Positions 1-11,700 of a stretch of DNA of 64,000 nucleotides are shown piece by piece. The number at the start of each line of letters is the position of its first letter. The first letter of the stretch is position 1. Source of the DNA: Tetragonia tetragonoides (lineage: Eukaryota > Streptophyta > Magnoliopsida > Caryophyllales > Aizoaceae); assembly GCA_038025085.1 (NCBI GenBank), contig CM076144.1:43745001-43809000 (forward strand). Reading direction: 5' to 3'. A program made the translations under genes and the position numbers. The notes under the pieces were generated by a model. That model saw only the letters and a list, made by a program, of their open reading frames with translations, was not told the origin of the DNA and ran no database searches.

Positions 1-918
1 AAGTATAGCCACTTGAAGGCTGGAAATCACATACCAGAGACCTCACCATTTGTGGGGGAAGGACAACACCCGCTTCACATTAACAGGTAAATGGACATTG
101 AAGACAATGTTATAGAAAATATCTTTACCCGAAGTGGCTGATAATAAAAGGAATGCCTTCCGTCAGAAGAATTTGATATCCGTGGTCGGAACATTGAGTC
201 GTATATCTCCAGGCTTGTACACATCTGACGAAAATAGAAAAAAGCAAAGTAAGATACCTACAGGTGCAGTTAAAGGAAGGATGAGAAAGAGAAACTAGTC
301 CACTACTTGCTGGGAGTCTAACCAACAAAACTCAGCTGGGACAAATAAACATCTATCTTCCCTGATTAAGCCTAAAATCCATCTCACATCAAATTAACTT
401 ACACTATCAAGCAACTATAAACAACAAAATTGACATCAATCGTCTTTTCAAGCATTTTAATCTGGAATGGTTTTTCAAAGGCACTGCATTTCAAGTCAAA
501 ATGACTAAGAGCGACGGTGTAAGGAGACGCAAGATTTTTAAACAAAATATGTAATAACCGAAAGAACATAGGGTGAGAAGACAAGAATGAAAGATAGAGA
601 GACAAAAACACGAGATCAATAACAGGAATTAGACTAGCACCTACAATCTAAGAAAGACCCATGAAAAGCACTAAATCAGTACCGACAGACGCATGAATCT
701 CTTATTATTGTCCCATTTTATAGTCCTCTACATTCACAAAACTAACAACTATCTCTATTCATTATCCCATTTCGTAGTCCTCTTAAACCAGTCAAGAGAG
801 TAGCATAAATCTATGAGCATTATAACTTTAGTCACTTTTCGTAGTCCTCTTGATTCAGAAAACAGCCAAAACTAAAAACGGAAACCAGGTGGCTTATGAA
901 TATACTCTTCATGCTCAA
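1..918. other. AT-rich intergenic, no gene seen
   Basis: Only short shadow ORFs are present. The motif TAGTCCTCT recurs three times between 720 and 855 in slightly varying contexts, which may be a decayed repeat. I cannot assign it. Confidence 0.5.
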
Positions 919-1650
919 ATTCTTTTTTTTTTTGATAAAGAAAATTTTATTGAAAATGAAAGTGGAACAATTACAAGCTAGGAGGACAAGAGTCCTCAAA
1001 CAAGAAAACTAAATTACAAATCACCCCAAAGACGTTGCAAATCAGTGAGGTGCATCCATATAAAGGCTCCCAAGGCTTTGGCCCATAAAGAAGGCAAACG
1101 CTCCGCTGATCCCAAACATAATTAAAAGGCCTAGTCACTCCGTTAAAAATCCGGGAGTTCCGCTCTAACCAAACGCTCCATAAGATGGCGAAGAATGCAC
1201 ACTGCCACAGCATCCTCTTCTCCTTTTCCCTCCCAGAGTCAGAATACCGAATCTGTAAAAGATGAGTAATGGTGGTGGGGCAGATGAAGAACTCTCCCTC
1301 AATACTAAAAAGTCAACCCCAGAGACTGAGTTATTGCAGTGCAGAAAAAGGTGCGAGCAAGACTCGCTGGTTACAGAGCACACAAACATCCAGGGAAATA
1401 GACCAACCCGATCTCCGCCGCTATAACATGTCATGGGTGTTCACCTTGCCCAGTGCCATAGTCCACATAAGGGCCCGCACTTTGAGAGGAGCCTTCGACT
1501 TCCAAATGAATTTGGCTACAAGAAAAGGGGGCTTATGAGAGGGTAGGCTGAGATGATTGAGGAAGGATTTGCAAGAGAAGGCCCCTGTCCAAACCCGAGA
1601 ATCGCCAGTAATTTTATCTTCCAAAAAACTATGAGCATTGACCCCATTAG
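919..1650 (-). mobile_element. 5'-truncated L1-type LINE (3' end of ORF2)
   Basis: Read on the minus strand this is the 3' end of a plant LINE. It starts with the zf-RVT linker (IWKSKAPLKVRALMWTMALG, VNTHDML), then WLERNSRIF and the C-terminal CNLVFLF. It ends TTCAATAAAATTTTCTTTATC followed by an A tail (seen as T's at 922-933). Several frameshifts split it. The 5' limit near 1625-1690 is approximate and I found no clear target duplication. It lies downstream of MED27. Confidence 0.85.
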
Positions 1651-3384
1651 ATCTCTGTGGCTCTACATCTGAAAGGGAGGCAACCTATCAAATTTCTGAG
1701 CATATGAACTGAGTATGAAGAATTCCAGACTAGGAATCATTTGAAACCACAAAAGGGAGAGGCTACATTTTGCTTTTGTAAGAAGAAAACATTGCTGAAG
1801 CATGTCAGAAACATTTCGGCCAGCACAACTGTGCATTTTAGCCTGGTGGAGTTCACAGATCTGGGGTCAATGGTTGCCAGAAGTGCTCTGAATGTGGTTG
1901 ACCATGGTCTGGTGGCCTTGATGACTGGCGGTTATGAGTTCCAAAAAACAATGAGGAGACTTCTGACGCGCAAGAGACATGTGATGCGGCACCGTGAGGT
2001 GGCGGATGAAACGGTGAGTACCCCTAGGACGCGCCCGACACTCCTCCACAAGAGCCTGCGTATCGGACACATATCCGACACCGACACTCCCCAACACGCT
2101 CCGACAATCCTCCCTAGGAGATGAATCTTGGACCAACTCTTTCAGGCACATGAGTTTTTGTTTGCTTGGTGGTTTTTTATATTTTTTCTGCTTGTATAGC
2201 CATTGGCAGCAACGAAAATAAATAAAAAGAAAAAAGAATAGAAAAGAAAAGAAACTCTACCAACAAAAACGTATTTGTTATGAATTCACCTCACAGATCA
2301 TGACTAATGACCATATAGGCACTCTTCTGAATAAATTTCATAAAAATCTCACCATGAAAGTTTCTTTCACTTTTAACTTTTCCCTTTCGAGAACCAGTAC
2401 AATCTAAGGTATAACAATTTGACACAACAGATGATCAACCTTTCAGGCATTTTTAAATTCTAACAATATGAGTCATATATCCCTAGTTCTCTACTAAACA
2501 CGGGGTACAAAAATGATACAACAAGAGTTACACGACTACCATATATTGAATTACCAAAAGGAACAACAGGAAATACAGCGATAGAACAAAAGAGGTGAGC
2601 CTGGCCGGTGCGAACCCCGGCTAAACCTAATTAACCTAAGTAAGAAAATGTTGAATAGAGAAGAATTAAGCATCACTTATTGTCAGGGAAGGGTGAACCT
2701 AGCCTGTGCCAGCCCCAGTAATACCTAAAGTTAAGTCTTGGATAGAGAGGAAATGAAGCATTGTCAATCTGCTATGTCAACCCTGGAACCCTTGCATTTG
2801 TCCTATGACCCTCTAGAACTCGCATATTTATTCTGTCTTTTTTCGACAATCAACAGGTTCCTCTTTTTCTCATCCCTAGTAACCCACTCAATTAGAACGT
2901 CAGTCAACAATAGACTGTGCCACACTGAATGGCCTTAAAATAATTTTTTTTAGATAACATGGGTGTCTAAGATTTGCTTGACTAATCCCATGGGCCCTGA
3001 AGTTATCCTTAAAAGAATTCTTATGGCCAGACATTAGCTGGAATACCATACTACACACCCTCAAAAATTATCCTTTAAGGCCTGAAGCCTGATATTAGCT
3101 GGACAACCTCAAGCAAGTAAAAAACTCTTTACCTCCTCTCTCTTTCTCCCTATAATAGTATACCTATAAAACCATGTCACAAAGACAAACTATACACAAC
3201 CCTTCCATGCTTCCACAAGCTTTTGCCTTTAAAATCAGCCTACACAAAAAAGGGCAGCATCCCTTGCCTAAGACTAAGTCTACAGGGCATCCACCTAGCT
3301 TTGTCATTCACCGAAGCGGACAAAGAGTATAAAGCAAGTCCCGCATTCATTTCATTATATTCACCGATTATGTAAGCATAAAAC
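1651..3384. other. Intergenic with decayed repeats
   Basis: No convincing gene. Around 2030-2110 there is a GC-rich patch with repeats of the GTGTCGGATATGTGTCCGA type, related to the hAT-like insertion at 20401. At 2597-2740 two diverged copies of a motif of about 100 bp (CCTGGCCGGTGCGAACCCCG and CCTAGCCTGTGCCAGCCCCA) lie in tandem. The 127-residue plus-strand ORF at 1741-2124 has no recognisable domain. Confidence 0.4.
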
Positions 3385-3710
3385 TGATGGCGAACGGGAA
3401 TCCTCCCACAAACTCAACTAACTCTCATTAAATTCATAAAACCAAAACTAAAAAATAACATAGCATCTAGGGGTATATATAGCCTAATAGGTGCCTTGGA
3501 GAATAAGAAACAACCTAAACCCTAATATAACTAAAGACTACTTTCCTAACACTAATAATGCTATATTCTAAGATCTACTACCCTAATAAAATACCCCTTC
3601 AAATAAATCCGAAAATAACAAACTATCAAAAATACAGTTATTTCCGAAAACTAATAAGTACATGCCATTCATTTTAAATCTTTTATTTCCCTTTCTTGTC
3701 ATCCGCATCA
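3385..3710 (-). repeat. 3' LTR of mini LTR retrotransposon
   Basis: Long terminal repeat, copy nearly identical to 4668-4994. It holds the run ATAGCCTAATAGGTGCC and ends CATCA. The last part of the element's ORF runs into it. Confidence 0.9.
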
Positions 3711-4416
3711 TTCTCCCCCTCTTAGAAAAAACTCGACCACGAGTTTTGAAGTGGAGAAGAATCAGGGGCCACATAGCAACACGCCATTCAAAGCACGAGG
3801 GAGGTGTCACCAATATGTAGGGAGCGAATATTGAAGCTATTGGAGGTGAACCTACAAAAGACCCAGTTTGAAATATGTACTCTTCTACCCTAGGGATGGG
3901 GTTCTTATCAGTAATGGTCTTCTCAAATATTTCTGAGGTGTCCAGTTCATTCTGATCAGTATCTTCTTCATGAGTAGTGTGATGAATTAATTGCTGCTCA
4001 TTTTCTTGTGTTCCTTCCTCCTGTACAGCAACAGCTACAGTTGCTCCAGTGCTGTTTTCAACTTCTTCTGGTGCATCATCTTCCCGACGTTTTGCCATTA
4101 AGCTCTTGAGTTCCTCTAAACTTGCCTTGAATTCTTCAAAACGTTCCACAAGTCGGGATTCGCCTTCCTTGCTTTTGCGAAGATGCTGTTCATGCTTGAA
4201 TAGATGGAAGTTTTCCTTTACTTGCTCATAAGTCTCATGCTCTAACTCGAAAAAGGGACGAGTAATAAACCGGAAAGGAACTCCATAATATCCTCTTGTA
4301 ACTCCATCGTAAAAACTATAGTGCGACAATTGATAATCCCCAAATCCTAAGTGCTTCTCCAACCGATACACTAGAAATTGGAAAGTATAGAACTCATCCC
4401 AATAGGAAGCATCCAT
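3583..4416 (-). CDS. Unrecognised ORF of the mini LTR element (277 aa)
   Basis: The only long ORF in the element; the first ATG is at 4416 and an open frame extends upstream to 4509 without another ATG. I do not recognise the product. It begins MDASYWDEFYTFQFLVYRLE with a globular, aromatic-rich first part of about 90 residues. A charged, likely coiled-coil stretch follows (RLVERFEEFKASLEELKSLM), then a very acidic Glu/Gln/Asp segment. The end (KTRGRVFSKRGR) overlaps the polypurine tract and enters the LTR. There is no zinc knuckle, protease or polymerase motif. It may be a reduced gag, as in TR-GAG-type elements, or a captured host exon. Confidence 0.6.
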   Translation of the reverse strand: MDASYWDEFYTFQFLVYRLEKHLGFGDYQLSHYSFYDGVTRGYYGVPFRFITRPFFELEHETYEQVKENFHLFKHEQHLRKSKEGESRLVERFEEFKASLEELKSLMAKRREDDAPEEVENSTGATVAVAVQEEGTQENEQQLIHHTTHEEDTDQNELDTSEIFEKTITDKNPIPRVEEYIFQTGSFVGSPPIASIFAPYILVTPPSCFEWRVAMWPLILLHFKTRGRVFSKRGRMMRMTRKGNKRFKMNGMYLLVFGNNCIFDSLLFSDLFEGVFY

Positions 4417-4667
4417 GGAGATTGACTTGGAACATATTCTGAAAAATCTGGTGATGTGTTTAGGTTGCTGGGTAGGAGTAGCTTTGAAGAAAAGTGGTCT
4501 TGAGATCAATGTGATGGATTTAGGCTACTGGTTTGTGAGGTATACGAATTTAGGGTTTATGCAAGGGTGGCTGCGGGTGTAGATGAGTGTTGGATGGGCA
4601 AGGAAACTAGGGTTTCAGCCTTACGGCGGCGTTGACAGCGACGAAGCGGCTAGCTCTGATACCAAAC

Positions 4668-4994
4668 TGATGGCGAACGGGAATCCTCCCACAAACTCAA
4701 CTAACTCTCATTAAATTCATAAAACCAAAATTAAAGAATAACATAGCATCTAGGGGTATATATAGCCTAATAGGTGCCTTGGAGAATAAGAAACAACCTA
4801 ATACCCTAATATAACTAAAGACTACTTTCCTAACACTAATAATGCTATATTCTAAGATCTACTACCCTAATAAAATACCCCTGCAAATAAATCCGGAAAT
4901 AACAAACTATCAAAAATACAGTTATTTCCTAAAACTAATAAGTACATGCCATTCATTTTAAATCTTTTATTTCCCTTTCTTGTCATCCGCATCA
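4668..4994 (-). repeat. 5' LTR of mini LTR retrotransposon
   Basis: Long terminal repeat preceding the PBS in the element's own (minus) orientation. It contains TATATATACCCC on the minus strand, a possible TATA region. Confidence 0.9.
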
Positions 4995-5438
4995 AAAACT
5001 TTAAAAACTACGGAACACAACTGTGACTGCCTCAACTAAAAAACATCTGAAATATATAACACGCCAGAGGATTAGAAATTTCAAAAGCAACTTGGACTCG
5101 GCCACACTTAAGTTTTGTCCCTTTAAATAACATCCAAGAATCTAGGTTTTCCAAAGAAGTACCAAAAATGCCTATGTTAGCAAAAATGAAGGGAAGTCCC
5201 TAAGCATCCATGCCTTGCAGTACCCCATCATTTATCTCTATTTCACAAAGATCGTATTAACAAGAAAGAACAATACAAAATCAGTCAGCTCTTATCTCTA
5301 TGTTCACTGCACTCTCCGTCTTTCAATTGAATTCAGAAGACAGAGCCCCAGTTTTTTTCTTTAAGCACAAGTCCTGCTTACCATTAGCCAAGTCATATCA
5401 TCCAAGTTATGTTTTCATAAATTTAACTTCCTTTTTTT
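4995..5438. other. Intergenic downstream of MED27
   Basis: AT-rich sequence between the MED27 3' end and the mini LTR element. No gene or RNA recognised. Confidence 0.4.
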
Positions 5439-5441
5439 GCT

Positions 5442-5484
5442 TTTATTGCCAGGGACGTAAGCCCGGCATTTAACTTCTTTTATT
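5442..5484 (-). terminator. MED27 polyadenylation signals
   Basis: Two minus-strand AATAAA hexamers (5479-5484 and 5442-5447) lie about 55 and 92 nt after the MED27 stop codon, at a usual distance for a plant 3' UTR. Confidence 0.5.
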
Positions 5485-5538
5485 AGCAAATTCAGAAGGA
5501 TTTACGTACCAGGCCTTCAACTTTGACACACTGGAAAG

Positions 5539-5707
5539 CTACACATCTGGTGGACAGCAGCTAGCATGATAAGCTTGTACTGTGTTACTCTGATCCATAG
5601 ATAAACTGGAAGTAGTCTTAGCAGCAGAGAAGTCTCGGTAAGGACGGTGCACAGGAGGCAAGAACAATGCTGATTGTCTATCCATTGACAGAAGACGTCC
5701 ACATTTG
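5539..5707 (-). CDS. MED27: MED27 exon 7 (terminal)
   Basis: The acceptor is ggcacag|CAAATG. The exon encodes [31 protein letters not shown], and the ending [10 protein letters not shown] with stop TAG. The C-terminal Cys and His residues are those expected of the Med27 C-terminal domain. AATAAA signals follow at 5479-5484 and 5442-5447 on the minus strand. Confidence 0.93.
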
Positions 5708-8700
5708 CTGTGCCACAAACAATAATAATCCTTAGGCAACGTCAAAGACAAATTGATTGGAAAAAACCAGGGGAGGAGGGACTCCAACAAATTTATTTTG
5801 GAATCATCGTCACCTGCATGCTTGTGTAAACAGACTCTGGTAGCTGCTGATCCAGTGCTTCAATAGACATATATCAAAATCAGTGACCTAAAAACAAACT
5901 TCTAATGCGAGTGTGCTGTAACACATAAAAATCATCTGAGCCATACCAGAAAGAAGTACAGAGCCATCTCTAATTTATTTCCGATAAAATATTGGAGAGC
6001 TTTATTTGATAGTTCCTACAAACCGGTGATAAACATAAGTGCAAAATAGATAAATATTCACATAACATCCTCAAGAAAGTACAAACTAAGTTAAACAAGA
6101 GATACATTACCGTAATATGCCTAAATACATGATAAATTGATAAACCTCTTGCATGGACATATCTTCCTCCCTACAAAATGGAACAAAAAGCAAAAGTGAC
6201 TGAGCAAGCGAAACATTTCAACAGTGAACAAGGCTGAAAAAATAACTCACAAGAAACTGGCACCCAGTTCTGAAGCCAACAAACCAGAATTAAAACGAGC
6301 ACGAAATGTCAGAGAGTGCAAGCTTAGGAACTGAAATCATTACCCATGTCATAGAAGTAGAAATATTATGTGTTAACAATGACATCAAAAATTTAGCCCA
6401 CATCCAAGATCTATGACATCAAATCTATTAATGTCTCAATCCCTGAATAACTGCTTATACTTTCTATATTGAGAACTCGCGCATATATTGCTCAATTTCC
6501 AACAGCAACTCTTTATTTTTCAATTGCCCACTGTTACAGCATTCAAAATGTTGAGTGCTTACAATCGACAAGCACAAAAAGTATTCCACAACAGACAATA
6601 AAGGCTGCTATTATTATACTTGTGTAAAAGTGAAAAAAGAAAAGCATAGAAAAGATATTAATTTGGAATCAAGTTTGCACGACTGGTGTTTTTTTTTTCT
6701 TTCCAATTTTGGATAAGTAATATAGAATATTACTGACGAAATTCTTGACTGGTTAATTGCAAACAGCCATAGGCACAAGTTTTCTTTTTTTTGTTATTTA
6801 ATTTTTTGTCGTTTTTCCTTACTCCCACTACTGTCCAAAATAAAACAAAGTGAATTATGTTCAATAAGGAGAGAAAAAAAGCAAATGTTAGCCTTTGCAC
6901 ATGATGTTAAAGGTGAGCCACAGCCCACCGGTCCTCCCAATGCTCTTACAGCCCAGTTACTAGGTGCTCCCCCTAGGAGCCAAGTGTGGACTTGCTTAAC
7001 CCCTCTTAGCCTTTATCTGCACATAAATCACGTTGGCGTTACAAAAAAAATCATGGAAAGAAAAGTTATGGAAACTTTTTTAGGGCCAGTGTTTAAGAGT
7101 CCAGGCCAGACTGCCCAGTCCAACCAGTTCAACTAGGAAGTGCATCATGGTACGTGAACGAGACTGGTTAAACCAGTAAGCAAATCAATCTTTGGATTTT
7201 TCGCCAAAAAATTACCTTTTATAAATGTGTTTTTCTTATCAAAACACCTTGTACAAATCTTCTTTTAAGAAATCACCTCATACGGGTTTTTCCTTTCTGA
7301 TAGCCACCACAGGTACTTTTCGATGTAAAAGACACTTGGATTGACTAAATTACCATTACATAAGTATCGGATATATACAAAACCAGGAAACAGGCAGGGA
7401 TGACAAAAAGAGGGCGCTGTTAAATCTTCAAATACTTTCGCACTGTCCTAAAAGATTTTAAGTACGACAGGAATGTGAAATGTGGTACATAATACGAGTC
7501 TTTAGTATCAACGTTAGAAATTTTGGAAAGCACATAACACTCATGTAAGGGTATTTAGTCAATCTATGTGTTCTTTTTAGCAAAAAGAGGCCTCAGGTGG
7601 CTGTTGGAAAGAAATATCATAAAAGGTGGTTTTTACAATCCAAAAAACAAATTTAATTAAGGTGGTTTTGTAAATATATTAATAACACATGACCTGTTAT
7701 AGCCACAAGATGCTTAGCAAGCCCAGTGACAAGGTCCACAACGAGCTTCCAAAAAGATGTAGAACAGGATTCCCCCCCCCCCCCCCCGCCCTGCTGACAA
7801 ACCACTAGATTTGCAAGGGCTTCATCATACTACCATCTACAAATATCCCCGGTAGACCACACTTACCTTAATCGTCATCCCAGAAACAACCTCATAAACC
7901 CGAACAAATAGTATTAATGAGAAGCCTCTTAAAAGCCTCAGGATCCACAAAAAGGAAAAGGATAGTGTCATCAGCAAACTGAATATTAGAAACTCGCTAA
8001 TCTATCCCTCCCCAATCAAAATATTTCCAACAATCCATTCTCCACACTCCACACTCCACACTCCACACTCCTATCCAACATTCTCTAAAGAACACCAGCT
8101 ACCGAAGTAAATAGAAAATGAGAGAGAGGGTCCCCTAGCAAGGACCACGAGAGGAGGACAACCACTCCATAGGAATTCCATTAACCAAGACCGAGAACCT
8201 AGCATTATTAGACAGACAACACAGGATCTACTTACACCACCTCCCACCAAACCCCTTCTTACCCAATACCCTATCCAGCAAAACCCAAGTGACCCCCGGT
8301 CAGAAGTCTACCCAAAATCTAACTTGAAAATCACGATCTCAAAACCTAGACCACCTAGCATTATCGACCACCCCCAATACTGGCTGAAATCGAAATGAAA
8401 GGACCTTAGTCACGAATTTGTACACTGACCAAACTAATCGGGCCTCAATCCCTAACCTTAATCGATCGATTCTTCTTAGGGACAAGCGTAATAAATGTAG
8501 AATTCATATTCTTACCAGTGACCTCTGTGGCATGAAACCTCGTTAAACTTTAACCACATCCCAACCATCCTGATTCCTGGAAAAAACCATAGTAAACCCA
8601 TCCAGTCTAGGGGCCTTCTCCCTACCCATCCCAAAGACAGCATCTCAAATCTCATTCCATCTAAACTGTGCAGAAATAGGCAACCACTCCACTTCGTCAG

Positions 8701-11700
8701 TCATAGTCATGTCCACAACCTCTTCCATGAAAATATGCCTTAAAAACCAAGTAGCTTCATGATGAATATCCCCACATCCAAAACAAACTCAACCTCACTG
8801 GTCTTCAACTCTCTAATATAACTTTACGCTCTCCTCTACCATTAACTACCTTTAAACCTGACCTCGAGTTAGAACCCTCCCTCCTTCGCCCACTTCACTT
8901 TTATCTTCTTTGCTTCTCGCTCATAAGAACCCCCTTTAAACTATTCTTAAGCTCCAGGCTCCTCAAAACTCCTCCTAGCCACCCTCACTAAGCACTCTAT
9001 CTGTATCTAGAATCAACTTCACCAACTCATACTTTCTCACCCTAACATCTCCAAAGACCTTATTCGACTTCCTTATTCCAGTGTTTAAGTTGACCTGTAA
9101 CAAACTTCAACTTCACTATAAAAGGATAAACCTGTCAGCCCACAATCTAAATATCTGTCCACCACTCTTGGAACTCCCTTCCCAAAATCAATGACCCTTC
9201 AAGATGTTCAGAAAACCCAAAGCGGTAGGACCCCATTGTAGAGGTGGGGACTGAGGCAGGCCTCTCACCACCACCATAACTAACCAAATTAAAATCCTCC
9301 TCCGTAGACCTTCCAGAGCTTCCAACTCCTCCTAAAAGGAATCCCTATAACGGCAACTACAAGGCCCATAAACTGAGGTAAAGCCCCACTCAGTCATCCA
9401 CCCCTAGCCTAGGCCCAAACCCTCAAAAACCAAAAACAGTGAAATACCAATGTTAAACCCAAGCATAAAAAGCAAAACAGGTGTCCCAAATGACATAACA
9501 CAAATACCTACACTACCCACCAACACCACCCCTGACAACCCAACTCACGAAAGACGCACCTAATCCTCATACCACGTTCACACAAGAAAAATCAACCTCT
9601 TACCTCTTAGTCTCGTGAACAACCACACTGGGAGTTTAACAACCTCCCTAACCACACTCCTCTTAGCCCCCTCCCCAAAATCATAAACATTTCAACCGAA
9701 GACCTTCAATTACAACCCACTAGGACCCCTAGCTTTAAGGCCATCCTTCTCTTTGTAGTTTGCGGACGACATGAGGTTCTTCAATTCCCTCGAACCTTCC
9801 CAACTCTTCCAGCAATGCAATGTTCGAGACACACGCACCTTAACCGCCTCACATGAGGGACTGGCAAGTCTAAGACCAAGGCTATCAAGCAAAGATTGAG
9901 GGGTTGTCCCCCTAACCCACAGGCTACAACCGCAAGAGGTTGGATAGTGGTCACCTTTCCCCCCAGCCTCACAAGCCGCCAACAACGCCTTTCTCTTCAT
10001 AATTTGTTCTCGTCTTTTTATTGCCAATTCCTGCACTATAATCCCATAACTTGGGTTTTTATGAATGGCAACTGGTACGTATATCATTATCCCTACCACC
10101 TCTGCCCTGAATCTTATGGAGTACTATCATCCAAACATTTCCCAACTTACTTATGCATTTATGCCTCCCCATCACATCCAAGCCACCCACTATGCACACC
10201 CGGAGTCGAGTCAGTATTCCCCTAGTTGTCAAGGCTATTGTACAGAGCATGCATCAATGAATTATAGGATCAATCCTATTGACTACCAATGCCTGCTGGA
10301 GAACCCCACTACTATCGTTTGTCCTTGATATTTCTAATGTGTAGCATATATAACGTGATGGACATCTTTCGTGTTGCCAACCTACATATATATATGCCTG
10401 TTTTCGGTTTCAGGCAGAGTGTCTATTAAGCCCAGATAGTTGGTTTTTTTTTTTGAGATAAGAAAAAGAATTTTATAGGAAGAAGGAAAGACTTAAGCCC
10501 AGATAATTGCTACACATTTGTTGTTGTTGGATCGCTCGGCTTTTAGGAGTAAGACAACCAACGCTTTGTTTGATGAAAGAAATGTCAGACTAAAAGTAAC
10601 TTCTTTGTGGGACTGTTGAGCCGAGTTGTATGGAGGCTATGGCCTTTCCGGATACACAATTTTGTGGTAATTTAAACTTTTCTTGTTTATGTTCCTCAGA
10701 CCCTTCTGATAGAAAGTGCCCAACTTTGACCCTAAGAATCTGAAACTATATGACTTCTTGACTTAGACAAATGCAGAGGGGACTCTGATAGCTAAGTCCA
10801 ATACTCAGAAGTCAGATACACATCCATACCCACCCCCACCCACATCCAATTTGGGTATTACAGCTATTAATAGATTAAAAAGCAGCAAGGGTTTCACCAT
10901 ACATATTTACGTTTATATTTTGACACAGAACTCAGGCTGTTTTACTGCTGCCTCGTGTCTTCCACTTTTTGCAAGAGAAATTGAGCATACAAGGCACATA
11001 GAGAAGTAGTGCCAAGTATTTAATAAGTTTTTTCTCAGTTAAAAAACGAAAGAAAAGAAAGATTATCAATAAGAGAAAGATTACAAGTATAATATTCGTG
11101 ATTCCTAAGCAGAAAATTAACAGAAACCCACCCAACCCCCCACTCCAAACAAAATAAATAACAGCAAAACTATCCAAACCTATAAATCAACATACTCTTT
11201 CCAACTTTGTGGCATATACAAATCAATTTTTTCCAGGGTTTAGAGGAGGCACAACGGCTGATAGGAACTGAACCCTCAACCTCATGGTTGGTAAACCACA
11301 CTCTATCCATGGAGAAAGTCTTGATTCCTCACTGCATGTACAAAAGACACAGTATGTTGGTAACCATGTTGGCAAGATGCCAGAGAATTGCCGAATAAAT
11401 AACTCAATGCCAAGCCAACCCTGATAGCAGTTCTCAACTCTTAATTCTTACTGAACCAAAGGCAAAGGTTGAGCTCCAGTCAAAACACGCTCCCAAATCA
11501 AATAATGGCAAGGACTACACACTCGCAGATTACATTCCTTCTTGGAGAAGCTCAAAATCCACAGATTGGAAAAAAAGCATCCAGTTTCGCAGGGCATACC
11601 CAGTACTCCATACAGAGTCCAGGGCTCTTACATAAACTCCATGAGAAAGGACAACATAGCAAAATTGCTCATTGATATCGGGATTATGAGGTGGAAGACT

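Larger units (their letters stand above)
3385..4994 (-). mobile_element. Complete 1.6 kb non-autonomous LTR retrotransposon
   Basis: LTRs of 326 bp (3385-3710) and 327 bp (4668-4994) are nearly identical, begin TGATG and end CATCA. The element reads on the minus strand. Next to the 5' LTR, after GT, is TTGGTATCAGAGC, the primer site for initiator-Met tRNA. Next to the 3' LTR is the polypurine tract AAGAGGGGGAGAA. Both flanks carry AAAAC (3380-3384 and 4995-4999), a perfect 5 bp target duplication. The internal region is only 957 bp with no protease, integrase or reverse transcriptase, so it must have moved with borrowed enzymes. The near-identical LTRs suggest a recent insertion. In size it lies between TRIM elements and ordinary copia/gypsy elements. 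Confidence 0.92.

Noticed and set aside
1741..2124. 127-residue plus-strand ORF
   Set aside because: No recognisable domain. The second half is a GC-rich repeat patch, and nothing supports transcription.
10932..11177. Hydrophobic 81-residue minus-strand ORF resembling a membrane protein
   Set aside because: It comes from AT-rich intron sequence rich in A/T runs, with no start context, homology or splice support.
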